DNA of 64,000 nt from Agrobacterium fabrum str. C58 (GCF_000092025.1 NC_003062.2:2354001-2418000); one strand, 5' to 3'. Numbered from the stretch's first letter, positions 17,644-27,091 are shown. A program made the numbers and translations. The notes: generated by a model not told the origin, from the letters alone.

Positions 17644-18180
17644 TCAGGCCGCAGCGCGGCTTTTCAGGTTTTCCAGAATGTTCTGCGGCGAAGAAACGCC
17701 ATAAGGGTCGGATTCGCAATTGTCGGAATAACCCTCTTCCTCGAACCACTGCTCCACCAGACCGTCATTGATGACGGCGGCGTAACGCCAGGAGCGCATG
17801 CCGAAACCGAGATTGTCCTTGGCGACCAGCATGCCCATCTTGCGGGTGAACTCGCCCGAACCGTCAGGAATGACCTTGACGTTTTCGAGGTTCTGACCCT
17901 TTGCCCAGGCATTCATCACGAAGGCGTCGTTGACCGAAAGGCAATAGATCTCATCGACGCCGAGCGCGCGAAACTCGCCTGCCAGCTTTTCGAAATCGGG
18001 AAGCTGATAGGTCGAGCAGGTCGGGGTGAAAGCGCCGGGCAGCGAAAACAGCACGACCTTTTTGCCCTTGAAATAGTCGTCGGAGGTCATGTCCTGCCAA
18101 CGGAAGGGGTTCGGGCCGCCAACGGCCTCGTCACGAACGCGCGTGCGGAAAGTTACGGCGGGCACTTTTTTGCCGAGCAT
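17644..18180 (-). CDS. Peroxiredoxin (Prx5/type II family)
   Basis: 178 aa thiol peroxidase. The peroxidatic cysteine Cys55 is in PGAFTPTCST, the family hallmark, with other cysteines at EIYCLSVND and SDNCESDP as possible resolving residues. It reduces H2O2 or organic peroxides in the cytosol using thioredoxin, glutaredoxin or glutathione. The ATG at 18180 is preferred because AGGAGACAAGAC precedes it. It lies between DUF2459/ureC and ureE on the same strand with gaps of 155 and 316 bp, so it may be a separate transcript. Its placement in a urease cluster has no known mechanistic meaning. Confidence 0.88.
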   Translation of the reverse strand: MLGKKVPAVTFRTRVRDEAVGGPNPFRWQDMTSDDYFKGKKVVLFSLPGAFTPTCSTYQLPDFEKLAGEFRALGVDEIYCLSVNDAFVMNAWAKGQNLENVKVIPDGSGEFTRKMGMLVAKDNLGFGMRSWRYAAVINDGLVEQWFEEEGYSDNCESDPYGVSSPQNILENLKSRAAA

Positions 18181-18335
18181 GTCTTGTCTCCTGTTCTGGC
18201 ATTTTACGCGGCTCGCTTGGGATCGATCCGCGCGGAATTCTTTTATCGTTTCCATAGCGCAAGATGCATTGCAGTGCAGCATAAAAAAAGGATTTCAGCC
18301 GCCAAATACGCGAAATGGCCGCACGGAATTGGGGA

Positions 18336-19001
18336 TCAATTGTGCAGGTCTACCGACCAGCGCAACAGCGGTGGCAAGGGTGTCCACCAGCCCGTTCGGA
18401 TACCAGCCTGCCGCAACATGGCAGCTGACCAGGTGTTGCAGCCGGCCAGCGCATTGAACCAGCCATTCGCCTCGAAAAACGCATCGGTCAGACCGTAGGC
18501 GACACCGGGAACCAGCTGAACCCTGCCGTCCTGCCTGACAAAACTTGCACTGATGCCCGCGATAAGGCGCTGATACCCCGCTTCGGAAATGCGAAGGCGT
18601 TTTACCCCGGCCAGATCGGCGGGAAAATCCCCGGTCACATCCACATGCATGACGGAACTGTCGAGCGTGAACGAGCGCAATACCGGCATCGGTTTCAGAT
18701 CGGCCCAGGTGGGCGTCTGGATGTAAAACGACCGGCCGCCCCAGCCGAACACCAGAGTGGCCGCCGCCGGATGATTGACCGCAATGCCGCCCTCCTGCAA
18801 TTCGGCAAAGACCCGCCGCAGATCGTCATCGACAGGCAGGGCGATGTCCGTATGGATCGGGTTCGACAACAGCAGGATTTCGCGATCCTTCGCGTCATTT
18901 GCCTCATCGGCGAAAAAAGGGCGCGGCACCACGGTGCCGAGCACGAGAAGCAGGACCACCAGCAGCAAGCCGCTGCCGATCCATCTGAGGACAGTTCTCA
19001 A
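18336..19001 (-). CDS. DUF2459/TIGR02117 urease-region protein
   Basis: 221 aa protein with an N-terminal membrane anchor (residues about 5-27, VLRWIGSGLLLVVLLLVLG) and a periplasmic domain including FGWGGRSFYIQTPTW and a conserved CNTWSAAMLRQAGI segment. The Cys-Asn-Thr-Trp pattern resembles a papain/NlpC-like nucleophile region. It matches the conserved-hypothetical family I know as 'chp_urease_rgn', which is often found in urease regions but has no established function. It starts 10 bp after the ureC stop on the same strand, so it is co-transcribed with ureC. A role in envelope or nickel handling would be speculation. Confidence 0.85.
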   Translation of the reverse strand: MRTVLRWIGSGLLLVVLLLVLGTVVPRPFFADEANDAKDREILLLSNPIHTDIALPVDDDLRRVFAELQEGGIAVNHPAAATLVFGWGGRSFYIQTPTWADLKPMPVLRSFTLDSSVMHVDVTGDFPADLAGVKRLRISEAGYQRLIAGISASFVRQDGRVQLVPGVAYGLTDAFFEANGWFNALAGCNTWSAAMLRQAGIRTGWWTPLPPLLRWSVDLHN

Positions 19002-19012
19002 CGCGACGTCCG

Positions 19013-20722
19013 TTAAAACAGGAAATAACGCTGCGCCATCGGCAGCACAGTCGCCGGTTCGCAGGTCAGCAACTCGCCATCCGCGCGCACCTCATAAGTC
19101 TCGGGATCGACCTCGATATGCGGGGTGAGCGAATTGTGGATCATCGACGCCTTGGAAATGCCGCCACGCACATTCTTCACCGCCAGCAGCTTCTTGGCAA
19201 CGCCGAGGCGCTGGGCAAGGCCACCATCCAGCGACGCCTGCGACACGAAAGTGACCGAGGAATTGGTGCGCAGCTTGCCGTAGGCGGCAAACATCGGCCG
19301 GTAGTGCATCGGCTGCGGTGTGGGAATGGAGGCATTCGGATCACCCATCGGGGCTGCCGCAATCGAACCGCCAAGCAGCACCATTTCCGGCTTCACGCCG
19401 AAAAAGGCCGGGTTCCACAAGACAAGATCGGCGCGCTTGCCGACTTCGACCGAGCCGATCTCGTGGCTGACACCCTGGGCAATGGCCGGGTTGATGGTAT
19501 ATTTGGCGATGTAACGGCGCACCCGGAAATTGTCGTTTTCGCCCGTCTCCTCCTTCAGACGGCCGCGCTGGCGCTTCATCTTGTCGGCGGTCTGCCAGGT
19601 GCGGATCGCCACTTCGCCCACGCGGCCCATGGCCTGGCTGTCCGACGAGATGATCGAAAACGCGCCGATATCGTGGAGAATATCTTCCGCCGCAATGGTT
19701 TCCTTGCGGATGCGGCTTTCGGCGAAGGCAATATCCTCAGGAATGGACGGCGACAGGTGATGACACACCATCAGCATGTCCAGATGTTCGGCAAGTGTAT
19801 TGACGGTATAGGGCCGCGTCGGGTTGGTGGAGGACGGAATGACGTTCGGGTTGCCGCAGACCTTGATGATATCAGGCGCGTGCCCGCCACCCGCACCTTC
19901 GGTGTGGAAGGCATGGATGGTGCGGCCCCGGATGGCGGCGACGGTGTCTTCGACGAAACCGCTTTCATTCAGCGTGTCGGTGTGGATCATCACCTGCACA
20001 TCATATTCATCGGCCACCGTCAGGCAATTGTCGATGGCGGCGGGTGTCGTGCCCCAGTCCTCATGCAGCTTCAGCGAGGAAGCGCCGGCAAGGATCATTT
20101 CTTCCAGCGGTGCGGGCAGCGAGGCATTGCCTTTACCCGCGAGTGCGAGGTTCATCGGGAAAGCGTCGAAGCTTTCGATCATGCGCTCGATGTGCCACGC
20201 GCCGGTGCAGGTGGTGGCGAGCGTGCCATGCGCGGGGCCCGAACCGCCGCCCAGCATGCACGTCACGCCGCTCATCAGCGCTTCCTCGATCTGCTGCGGG
20301 CAGATGTAATGGATATGCGCGTCCATGCCGCCGGCGGTTAGTATCTTGCCTTCACCGGCAATTGCCTCCGTCGAGGGGCCGACGATGATCGTCACACCCG
20401 GCTGCGTATCCGGGTTGCCAGCCTTGCCGATGGCGTGGATGCGGCCGTTCTTCAGGCCCACATCCGCCTTGTAGATGCCGCTGTGGTCGACGATGACGGC
20501 ATTGGTGATGACGGTATCGACAGCCCCTTCGGCCCGCGTTGCCTGGCTCTGGCCCATGCCGTCGCGAATGACCTTGCCGCCGCCGAATTTCACTTCCTCG
20601 CCATAGGTCGTGTGGTCCTTCTCGATCTCGATGAAGAGTTCGGTATCGGCAAGCCGCACCTTGTCGCCAACGGTCGGGCCGAACATGCCGGCATAAGCGG
20701 CGCGGGAAATCTTGTAAGGCAT
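19013..20722 (-). CDS. ureC: Urease alpha subunit UreC
   Basis: 569 aa catalytic subunit of nickel urease (urea to ammonia and carbamate). All active-site residues are present: His136 and His138 in GGMDAHIH, carbamylated Lys218 and His220 in [10 protein letters not shown], His247 in VMIHTDT, His273 in HAFHTEG, flap residues Cys320 and His321 in VCHHL, and Asp361 in SSDSQAMGR. The start at ATG 20722 ([20 protein letters not shown]) is preceded by AAGGAG, 8-9 nt upstream; the longer frame is not supported. It is separated from ureB by three non-urease genes, which is unusual compared with compact ureABC operons. Confidence 0.98.
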   Translation of the reverse strand: MPYKISRAAYAGMFGPTVGDKVRLADTELFIEIEKDHTTYGEEVKFGGGKVIRDGMGQSQATRAEGAVDTVITNAVIVDHSGIYKADVGLKNGRIHAIGKAGNPDTQPGVTIIVGPSTEAIAGEGKILTAGGMDAHIHYICPQQIEEALMSGVTCMLGGGSGPAHGTLATTCTGAWHIERMIESFDAFPMNLALAGKGNASLPAPLEEMILAGASSLKLHEDWGTTPAAIDNCLTVADEYDVQVMIHTDTLNESGFVEDTVAAIRGRTIHAFHTEGAGGGHAPDIIKVCGNPNVIPSSTNPTRPYTVNTLAEHLDMLMVCHHLSPSIPEDIAFAESRIRKETIAAEDILHDIGAFSIISSDSQAMGRVGEVAIRTWQTADKMKRQRGRLKEETGENDNFRVRRYIAKYTINPAIAQGVSHEIGSVEVGKRADLVLWNPAFFGVKPEMVLLGGSIAAAPMGDPNASIPTPQPMHYRPMFAAYGKLRTNSSVTFVSQASLDGGLAQRLGVAKKLLAVKNVRGGISKASMIHNSLTPHIEVDPETYEVRADGELLTCEPATVLPMAQRYFLF

Positions 20723-20726
20723 GGGT

Positions 20727-21371
20727 TCAGGCTCCTTGGGACGCGGAGAAAATCGATGTGGGAGAAATTCGTGCCAGCCGGCCCTCGTTTGAGAGGGTAT
20801 CGACCAGTTGTTGTTCGGCAGCAAAGGGATGGCCGCTCCAGCCCTGGTGGCTGAAACCGGCAATCGCCACCTCATCACCATCACCGCTCACACTCTCGAG
20901 AACATGGGCAATGGCAACAAGGCCGGTGCTGGGGCAGACATAGGGCGCTGGCGCATGAGCCGCGAGCGCCTTATCAAGGCGCTCATGCACGTCGCGTGGA
21001 ATGACGATATGGCTTTTGCTGGTTTCTGCGGCGATTGCCGCAAAACCGGCGGTATAATCGACGCAGAAATCGGTCAGCTCCGGCCAGCGCGCGCGGATGC
21101 CCGGCTCCATTTCTGAAAACTTGGCGGGATCGCGCACCGACCATAGGGCGGAGGCCTGCCGCACACCGTCGCTTTCGCGCCAGTCACGGCCTTGCGTCAT
21201 CTCGTGGCCCGGCCGCCCGGTATTGCAGACGGCCACCACATCCGTGCGCCTGCCACCGGCACCCAGCGACCGGCAATCATTGAAACGGATGACGAGGTCG
21301 GAAAGATCGATGAAACCAGCCACACCCGGCGGCAGCTCCCCGTTTCCGACAATCATGATCCGCCGCCCCAT
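20727..21371 (-). CDS. Urease-operon accessory protein, GT29/sialyltransferase-like
   Basis: 214 aa protein that begins [17 protein letters not shown] and continues [12 protein letters not shown], then a segment with [14 protein letters not shown]. This spacing (VVGNG, then D-x-V-x-R-x-N, then K/RTD) resembles sialyl motif L of glycosyltransferase family 29. Later [15 protein letters not shown] and [11 protein letters not shown] resemble the S and VS motif region, with a histidine at the end. Rhizobial annotations call such genes 'urease operon accessory protein' without a function. It lies 4 bp upstream of ureC and 5 bp downstream of the LprI-like stop, so it is an integral part of the operon. 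Glycosyltransfer is an inference from motif likeness only. Confidence 0.68.
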   Translation of the reverse strand: MGRRIMIVGNGELPPGVAGFIDLSDLVIRFNDCRSLGAGGRRTDVVAVCNTGRPGHEMTQGRDWRESDGVRQASALWSVRDPAKFSEMEPGIRARWPELTDFCVDYTAGFAAIAAETSKSHIVIPRDVHERLDKALAAHAPAPYVCPSTGLVAIAHVLESVSGDGDEVAIAGFSHQGWSGHPFAAEQQLVDTLSNEGRLARISPTSIFSASQGA

Positions 21372-21376
21372 GCCGT

Positions 21377-21802
21377 TCAGAAACCTTCCGAGAGCTGGCG
21401 TAATTCGTCGGCGCGCTTGCTGCTCATGTCGGCGAGGCAGGAGGCGATCAGCATCGGCTCCATCGAGCCGCCGCGCGCCTGAAAACCGGCAAGCGCGCAA
21501 TTGGCATCACGAAAAGCCACCCATGCGCGCTGGGCCATCACCAAGGCATCGTTCGCACCCTTGCCGCTTGCGTCGGCCGTCTTGTCGCGCTCGGCAAGCT
21601 GCTTGCGAAGCTTCTGATACGCGGCGTTCAACTCCTTGTCGGCCTTTTCATGGTCCTTGCCGGCGCAGATGGTCATATCCGCCTGCGTCTGCGGCGCCTT
21701 GCAATCGGGCGCTTCCTCGGCAAGCGCCGCGCTTGCCGCGCCGCCTGTCAGAAACAGCAGTGCCGCGCCTACTAAGCGGAAATTTTGCGGGTTCATCGCC
21801 AT
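21377..21802 (-). CDS. LprI/DUF1311-like secreted protein
   Basis: 141 aa protein with a signal peptide (about residues 1-29, hydrophobic LVGAALLFLTGGAASAALA). The mature domain carries the LprI/DUF1311 pattern: CKAPQTQADMTICAGKDHEKADKELNAAYQKLRKQL, then AQRAWVAFRDANCAL and SCLADMSSKRADEL, with four conserved cysteines likely in disulfides. DUF1311 proteins are periplasmic, and some act as lysozyme inhibitors. It is 3 bp from the GFA-like gene and 5 bp from the GT29-like gene, so it is co-transcribed within the urease operon. Its link to urease is unknown. Confidence 0.82.
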   Translation of the reverse strand: MAMNPQNFRLVGAALLFLTGGAASAALAEEAPDCKAPQTQADMTICAGKDHEKADKELNAAYQKLRKQLAERDKTADASGKGANDALVMAQRAWVAFRDANCALAGFQARGGSMEPMLIASCLADMSSKRADELRQLSEGF

Positions 21803-21805
21803 CTC

Positions 21806-22162
21806 TCAAGCCGCCGCGCCATCGAAAGCCTGCGATTTCAGCGCCCGCGGATCGACACCATCAAGACAATTGGCATTGACCGCCACCATCGGCGTGCCGT
21901 CAGGCCCATCGGCATAAGCAAAGCTTTCAATGCCGCAGGTGGAGCAGAAAAAATGATGGATCTTGTGCTTGTTGAAGAGATATTCGCTCAGCTTGTCCTC
22001 GCCGGAAAGCAGGGTGAATTTCTCCCGCGGCGCAAAGGCGAGCGTGGAGCCAAGGCGCTTGCAGCGCGAACAATTGCAGATGACGGTATGATCGAGATCG
22101 GCATCGACCTCGAAGCTGACGCTGCCGCACTGGCAGCTTCCATGATAATGCGCCGTCGCCAT
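21806..22162 (-). CDS. GFA-family zinc protein
   Basis: 118 aa small zinc-binding protein of the GFA (formerly 'glutathione-dependent formaldehyde-activating') family. Its zinc-binding cysteines are CQCG near residue 10, CNCSRC near 29 and CSTCG near 73. The fold is a CENP-V/GFA type; most members have no proven activity. The start codon follows one base after the ureB gene region boundary, and it ends 3 bp before the LprI-like start, so translational coupling is likely. A metal-handling role near urease is conceivable but not shown. Confidence 0.85.
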   Translation of the reverse strand: MATAHYHGSCQCGSVSFEVDADLDHTVICNCSRCKRLGSTLAFAPREKFTLLSGEDKLSEYLFNKHKIHHFFCSTCGIESFAYADGPDGTPMVAVNANCLDGVDPRALKSQAFDGAAA

Positions 22163-22163
22163 T

Positions 22164-22469
22164 TCATAACCTCCCCATGATCTGTTGACGAAACCCGTAA
22201 ACCTCGCGCTTGCCGGATAGCGGCACCAACGTCACTTCCCGCTTCTGGCCGGGCTCGAAACGCACCGCCGTGCCGGCGGGAATATCGAGACGCATGCCGC
22301 GCGCCTTGTCACGATCGAAGAGGAGACCGGCATTGGTCTCGAAGAAATGATAGTGGCTACCCACCTGCACCGGCCGGTCGCCCGAATTGGCCACCTCGAT
22401 CGTCACCGTCGGCTGGCCGGCATTAAGTTCGATGGTGCCTTCTGCGGCAATGATTTCGCCTGGCTTCAT
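22164..22469 (-). CDS. ureB: Urease beta subunit UreB
   Basis: 101 aa structural subunit of urease with the family signature [20 protein letters not shown], then [21 protein letters not shown] and [18 protein letters not shown]. It packs with UreA and UreC in the (alpha-beta-gamma)3 complex. It is not fused to UreA here; instead a DUF1272 gene lies between ureA and ureB. It ends directly next to the GFA gene (1-bp gap). Confidence 0.98.
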   Translation of the reverse strand: MKPGEIIAAEGTIELNAGQPTVTIEVANSGDRPVQVGSHYHFFETNAGLLFDRDKARGMRLDIPAGTAVRFEPGQKREVTLVPLSGKREVYGFRQQIMGRL

Positions 22470-22491
22470 GGGGCTCCCCTTAATTTCTGTC

Positions 22492-22749
22492 TCAGGCGGC
22501 AGTCGCGGCTGCGCAGCCTTCGGCCTTCAGGACGCGCCGTGTCGACGCTGGGTTGTTAACGAGTTTTGCCGCCGGGCGGACCGGCCTGCGGACCAGTTCG
22601 CCGCCGCAATTCGGGCAGGCACCGTGAAGCACGTCGCTCGCGCAATCGGCGCAAAAGGTGCATTCGAACGAGCAGATCATCGCATCCCGGCTATGGGGCG
22701 CAAGATCACGGTCGCAACATTCGCAATTGGGCCGAAGCTCCAGCGCCAT
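22492..22749 (-). CDS. DUF1272 zinc-ribbon protein
   Basis: 85 aa protein of the DUF1272 family. It begins [20 protein letters not shown], then [27 protein letters not shown], giving four Cys pairs, probably two zinc sites. A positively charged tail follows. The function of the family is unknown. It lies between ureA (9 bp) and ureB (22 bp), inside the core structural genes, which is an uncommon insertion. Confidence 0.85.
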   Translation of the reverse strand: MALELRPNCECCDRDLAPHSRDAMICSFECTFCADCASDVLHGACPNCGGELVRRPVRPAAKLVNNPASTRRVLKAEGCAAATAA

Positions 22750-22758
22750 ATCATCCCC

Positions 22759-23061
22759 TCAGCGGATCGGTTCGTGAACGGTCACCAGCTTGGTGCCGTC
22801 GGGGAAGGTCGCTTCCACCTGCACATCATGGATCATATCGGCAATGCCATCCATCACCTGATCGCGGGAAATGACATGCGCACCGGCTTCCATCAGATCG
22901 GCAACGGCGCGGCCATCACGGGCGCCCTCGACGACGAAATCGCTAATCAGCGCAATCGCTTCGGGATAGTTGAGCTTCACGCCGCGCTCCAGTCGGCGGC
23001 GCGCCACCATGGCGGCCATGGAAATCAGCAGCTTGTCTTTTTCTCTTGGGCTAAGATTCAT
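22759..23061 (-). CDS. ureA: Urease gamma subunit UreA
   Basis: 100 aa urease gamma subunit with the exact family length. It starts [20 protein letters not shown], continues [20 protein letters not shown] and ends with the conserved [16 protein letters not shown]. The start at 23061 is fixed by homology; an upstream extension in the same frame is not urease-like. A 106-bp gap without a gene separates it from ureD. Confidence 0.98.
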   Translation of the reverse strand: MNLSPREKDKLLISMAAMVARRRLERGVKLNYPEAIALISDFVVEGARDGRAVADLMEAGAHVISRDQVMDGIADMIHDVQVEATFPDGTKLVTVHEPIR

Positions 23062-23167
23062 CGTCGTCCCGCAGCTTGGCATCTGCTCCGCAAAGCAGGT
23101 TTGCGGGAGATCAGATCCGACATTTGACAGACCCCGAAGGACGCCGGTTGCCGACGATCCGAAGGGT

Positions 23168-24022
23168 TTACAGATTCCAGACTTTCGGCACTGGCGCGCC
23201 GTTTCGCAAGAGCGAAATGATCGGAAAAAGCAATTTTCTGAGGGAGAAACCGTCTGCGGCTGACACACGCACGACAAGCTTGCCCTGCCATTCGCTGGCC
23301 CCGCCGCTTTCACCGGCAATAGCCCGGATTTTAGGCAGAAGCGCCTCGGAGAGAGGCCCGATGTAAAGCAGCGTGGCGAACGCCACCTGACCGGCCAGCA
23401 CCGCCGGTTTCGCGGTCAACTCCGCCACCTCGCCCTCAAGCAGCAATTCTTCCGCATGCACCAGCCTGCCCCCATGGCGAATGCGCCAGCGGTCACGGAA
23501 AAGCCCGTGTGTCATCGCCTCGCCCATGGCCTGGCGGCCAAGCAGCACGGCTTCGACAGCGATAAATTCGGAGGATTGGTCGAGATCGGCCTCCAGCCGG
23601 CGGTTGAGCGATGCCCGGTCGAAGAGGATGGTTTCCTGTGGCAGCCAGTGCAGTTTCGCGCCCGGCCCGGCGGAAATGCGGGCGGTAACCGTGGCTGTGC
23701 CCGATGATGCCTTGTAGACCTTTTCGCAGGCCTGCGTGGTCACGACAAGCGAGGTGCCGGCACCGGCTGTGGCCTGCCATTCTATGTCGTCTCCGCCGGT
23801 CAGCCCGCCGGAGGAATTGATGAGAATGGCCTCGGCTTCGTTCGAAAACGTGTCCGGCAGGCGGATTTTGGCACAGCCTTCCTGGAACAACTCGTCCAGC
23901 CGGCTGCGCCCTTCAACCGCCTTGGTTACAATGCGTCCTCTGCCACGGGCGCGCTGCTGCCGGACAGGTTGTTGAGCGTCTTCACAACCGGAAGCGCCGA
24001 TGGCTTGCTGTTCTGACTGCAC
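23168..24022 (-). CDS. ureD: Urease accessory protein UreD
   Basis: 284 aa UreD (UreH) scaffold protein that binds apo-urease and carries nickel through an internal tunnel together with UreF. Typical segments are [59 protein letters not shown] and [14 protein letters not shown]. No ATG fits. I choose the GTG at 24022, which has GGAGA 6-9 nt upstream and gives a normal length. That start lies inside the 3' end of the upstream esterase gene, a 97-nt overlap in a different frame. It is the first urease gene of the run that continues through ureA-B-C-E-F-G. Confidence 0.9.
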   Translation of the reverse strand: MQSEQQAIGASGCEDAQQPVRQQRARGRGRIVTKAVEGRSRLDELFQEGCAKIRLPDTFSNEAEAILINSSGGLTGGDDIEWQATAGAGTSLVVTTQACEKVYKASSGTATVTARISAGPGAKLHWLPQETILFDRASLNRRLEADLDQSSEFIAVEAVLLGRQAMGEAMTHGLFRDRWRIRHGGRLVHAEELLLEGEVAELTAKPAVLAGQVAFATLLYIGPLSEALLPKIRAIAGESGGASEWQGKLVVRVSAADGFSLRKLLFPIISLLRNGAPVPKVWNL

Positions 24023-25182
24023 GCGGTCTCCGAAGCGCTTGCGGAAGCGGAATTGGCCTTGGTGCCGCAATCCTTCTTGACGACGGCGTCCACCACCATC
24101 TGTCCTTCCGTGTTGCGGAAGAAATCCCACATTCTTTCGGCCGCATCAACTGTGCGCGTCACTTCGCCTGTGGGCATCTTGCGCTCCACGGCAGGTTCAG
24201 CCTTCGGCGTCTGCTCGCCGCCCGGCTTGCGGGTGACGACGGCGCTCGCGGCCAGCACTTCCGCCTTCATGGTGGCGCGCGGCCAGGCATGGTCCCAGTT
24301 CTCGATGACATAGGACTGAATACGCGCGCCAGCCTTGCAGACGTCATAGGAATTAACGGTAAAACTCTCACCCGGCTTGGTTTTTGCGCCGCCCTTGCAG
24401 CCGTCCATTTCGGCCCAGCGCTTCAGCGCCGTCTCGCCGCTATATTGCCAATAGGACTTGCCACCACCCTGATAGGGATTGGCCGGATCCTTCAGACCGG
24501 CAAATGCAATGATCGACATCGGCCGCGCCGGTTTGCAGCTTGCCGCATCCGGTCCCCACCTGCCTTCAGTCTCCAGCGGATAACCGGCGCGGAGCGAAGC
24601 GACGAAACCGGCAGCGTTAAAATCCGCGTTGCCGCTGCAGATGAATTGCGACAGCATGCGCCCGCCGCCGGAATAACCGGAACCGTAAAAGCGCTCCTCA
24701 TCCACGCAGAACTTGCCCTTCACCATGGTGATGGCATCGCGGATGAAGCCGACTTCATCCAGCCCGCCCGGACGTTTGGTGACACCGGGAACGTTCCAGG
24801 CATGGGTGCCGGGCAATTCGCCATTGAGGCTACCGGCCAGCGCCACGACCATCAGGCCGTCGCGCTCGGCAAGCTTGTCCCAGCCGCTGCGGTTCAGCTG
24901 CCCATGCGGGTTGCTGTTGGAGCCATGGAAATCAAAGACGACCGGCAGCGGCTTTTTTCCATCATAGGCCGATGGAACAAAATAGACGCCGTCGCGTTTC
25001 TCACCGTTGGAGAGAATGGAAAAATCATGCCGGCCCGGCTCCATGCCAGGTCCGGGAAGCTGGCCGCAGGTCGATGCCGACGCTGCGACGCCGGCGCTCG
25101 CGCACATCGCAAGGCCGAGAACCAGGGTGCGGGCGGAGCGGAACAGCCGGGCAGCCCGGCCAGTTGCAAAGTCTTGATGCAT
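23926..25182 (-). CDS. Secreted PHB-depolymerase/LpqC-type esterase
   Basis: 418 aa alpha/beta hydrolase with a signal peptide (about residues 10-40, [18 protein letters not shown], cut before TCGQ). The mature domain has [15 protein letters not shown], the nucleophile elbow GSGYSGGGR (Ser), a GLKDP aspartate region and NWDHAWP with the catalytic histidine. It belongs to the LpqC/poly(3-hydroxybutyrate) depolymerase-like esterases, which also include feruloyl esterases; the substrate is unknown. A low-complexity C-terminal tail ([10 protein letters not shown] and beyond) overlaps the ureD start. The ATG at 25182 is preferred over a GTG at 25188. It may head the urease operon, with a promoter in the AT-rich 25189-25436 gap. 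Confidence 0.82.
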   Translation of the reverse strand: MHQDFATGRAARLFRSARTLVLGLAMCASAGVAASASTCGQLPGPGMEPGRHDFSILSNGEKRDGVYFVPSAYDGKKPLPVVFDFHGSNSNPHGQLNRSGWDKLAERDGLMVVALAGSLNGELPGTHAWNVPGVTKRPGGLDEVGFIRDAITMVKGKFCVDEERFYGSGYSGGGRMLSQFICSGNADFNAAGFVASLRAGYPLETEGRWGPDAASCKPARPMSIIAFAGLKDPANPYQGGGKSYWQYSGETALKRWAEMDGCKGGAKTKPGESFTVNSYDVCKAGARIQSYVIENWDHAWPRATMKAEVLAASAVVTRKPGGEQTPKAEPAVERKMPTGEVTRTVDAAERMWDFFRNTEGQMVVDAVVKKDCGTKANSASASASETACSQNSKPSALPVVKTLNNLSGSSAPVAEDAL

Positions 25183-25436
25183 TGACACGCCTTTATTGGC
25201 ACTATGTCTCCAACGATACGTCGGAGGTGCATGGAATGTAAGGGATCAACTGTCGCGGCGTGCGAATAGACTTTTCCTGTGTCTCGCATGCAGCATATGC
25301 GCTGCCAATATCACAGGCTTTTATTCAACGAAATGCTAAAATTGCGCATAAAAGCCATGCAGAGGCGCATAGGCTTTCAAAATATTAATCGGCCGTTTGC
25401 ACGCCGTGATCGGCGCGCAGCGCTTTTACTCTCCGA

Positions 25437-26132
25437 TTATACTGTCAGATGACGCCGCGCTTCGGGCGTATCCAGCGTCTCGGCGAGCCCTTCATGCACG
25501 ATCTCACCGCGGTCCATGATGTAGACATAGTCGGCAAGCTCACGGCAGAAATCCAGATATTGCTCGACCAGCAGGATCGCCATGCCGGTGGAATCGCGCA
25601 GATATTTGATCGCCCGGCCGATATCCTTGATGATCGACGGCTGGATGCCCTCGGTCGGCTCATCGAGAACGAGGATTTTCGGCCGCGTCACCAGCGCCCG
25701 GCCGATGGCGAGTTGCTGCTGCTGTCCCCCGGACAAATCGCCACCGCGCCTGCCCAGCATCGATTGCAGCACCGGAAACAGGCTGAAAATATCGTCGGGA
25801 ATGAAACGCTCCTTGCGCGGCAGCGGCGCATAACCGCTTTCAAGGTTCTCCTGAACGCTGAGCAACGGAAAGATTTCACGGCCCTGCGGCACATATCCGA
25901 CACCGCGTTTGGCCCGGTGATAGGGCGCCAGCCCGTCAAGCGGCGCACCATCAAAGCTGATCGAGCCGGCACTGGTGGGCTGCTGACCCGTGACGGCGCG
26001 CAACAGCGAGCTTTTGCCCACGCCGTTGCGGCCGAGGACGCAGGTGATCTTGCCCATCTCCGCTTTCAACGACACGCCGCGCAGGGCTTGCGCCGCGCCG
26101 TAGTGAAGGTTGATGTTTTCGACTGTCAGCAT
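25437..26132 (-). CDS. urtE: Urea ABC transporter ATPase UrtE
   Basis: 231 aa LivF-type ATPase. Walker A is GRNGVGKSS near residue 34, the signature is LSGGQQQQLAIG near 132, and Walker B is ILVLDEPTEGIQPSII. The EGIQPSI stretch is characteristic of UrtE, rather than LivF with GLAP at that position. It forms a heterodimer with UrtD to drive high-affinity urea uptake. It is the last urt gene, separated from urtD by 193 bp containing a family C repeat, and followed by a 250-bp AT-rich gap before the esterase. Confidence 0.95.
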   Translation of the reverse strand: MLTVENINLHYGAAQALRGVSLKAEMGKITCVLGRNGVGKSSLLRAVTGQQPTSAGSISFDGAPLDGLAPYHRAKRGVGYVPQGREIFPLLSVQENLESGYAPLPRKERFIPDDIFSLFPVLQSMLGRRGGDLSGGQQQQLAIGRALVTRPKILVLDEPTEGIQPSIIKDIGRAIKYLRDSTGMAILLVEQYLDFCRELADYVYIMDRGEIVHEGLAETLDTPEARRHLTV

Positions 26133-26168
26133 GGTGTTACTCCATTGATGCTTCGGTGGGGGGCGTTA

Positions 26169-26305
26169 CCCCCCTCTGCCCTGCCGGGCATCTCCCCCTC
26201 AAGGAGGGAGATCAGATGCCGCACCCGCTCGCTTTTTGGGCAGGGTGTTAGCGACTTGCCGATCTCCCCCCTTGAGGGGGAGATGCCCGGCAGGGCAGAG
26301 GGGGG
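26169..26305. repeat. Intergenic palindromic repeat, family C (copy 2)
   Basis: A 137-bp element starting CCCCCCTCTGCCCTGCCGGG and ending GCCCGGCAGGGCAGAGGGGG, with the internal CTCCCCCTCAAGG/CCTTGAGGGGGAG palindrome. It sits inside the urt operon between urtD and urtE. Confidence 0.85.
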
Positions 26306-26325
26306 TAAAACCGCAAACACCACCA

Positions 26326-27087
26326 TCACCGCCCCAGATAATTCTCGATCACCTTCGGATCGCTCGACACGAAATCAATCGACCCTTCCGCCAGCACCGA
26401 ACCTTCGGCGAGACACGTCACCTTCACGCCCAGTTCGCGGATGAAGCCCATGTCGTGCTCCACCACCACCACCGAACGGGTCTTGGCGATTTCCTTCAAA
26501 AGCACGGTGGTTTCGGCTGTCTCCGCATCCGTCATGCCCGCCACCGGCTCATCCACCAGCAGCAGCTTCGGCTCCTGCGCCAGAAGCATGCCGATCTCAA
26601 GCCATTGTTTCTGACCGTGCGAAAGATTGGCCGCGAGATCGCCGCGACGGTGGCCAAGCCGCACGGTGGCGAGGATTTCCTCGATGCGTGCCTTGTCTTC
26701 CTCCGTCAGCCGGTAGAACAGCGTGGCGAAGACACCGCGCTTGCGGTTCAGCGCCAGTTCCAGATTGTCCCAGACGGTGTGGCTTTCGAACACGGTCGGC
26801 TTCTGGAATTTCCGACCGATGCCCAGCTGGGCAATATCCGCCTCGTCCTTCTTGGTGAGATCGATGCTGTCCTCGAACAACACCGTACCGGTATCCGGCC
26901 GCGTCTTGCCGGTGATGATATCCATCATCGTTGTCTTGCCGGCGCCATTCGGGCCTATGATGGCGCGAAGCTCGCCGGGCTCGACGACGAAAGAAAGCGA
27001 GTTCAGCGCCTTGAAGCCATCGAAGGAGACCGAGACGCCATCGAGATAAAGCAGGCTTTTGGTTCTGTTTTCGGAAACCGTGTTCAT
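26326..27087 (-). CDS. urtD: Urea ABC transporter ATPase UrtD
   Basis: 253 aa LivG-type ATPase. Walker A is GPNGAGKTT near residue 44, the signature is LSHGQKQWLEIGM, and Walker B is LLLVDEPVAGMTDAET. The LSHGQKQWLEIGM and MTDAET segments are diagnostic of UrtD. The ATG at 27087 is preferred (GGAG upstream); a longer frame is not homologous. It begins 4 bp after urtC. With UrtE it energises the UrtBC channel. Confidence 0.95.
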   Translation of the reverse strand: MNTVSENRTKSLLYLDGVSVSFDGFKALNSLSFVVEPGELRAIIGPNGAGKTTMMDIITGKTRPDTGTVLFEDSIDLTKKDEADIAQLGIGRKFQKPTVFESHTVWDNLELALNRKRGVFATLFYRLTEEDKARIEEILATVRLGHRRGDLAANLSHGQKQWLEIGMLLAQEPKLLLVDEPVAGMTDAETAETTVLLKEIAKTRSVVVVEHDMGFIRELGVKVTCLAEGSVLAEGSIDFVSSDPKVIENYLGR

Positions 27088-27091
27088 GGGC

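Noticed and set aside
24023..24130. Longer UreD beginning at the far upstream ATG
   Set aside because: The extra residues are antisense-like to the esterase tail and lack UreD homology; the GTG at 24022 has a ribosome site and gives family-typical length.
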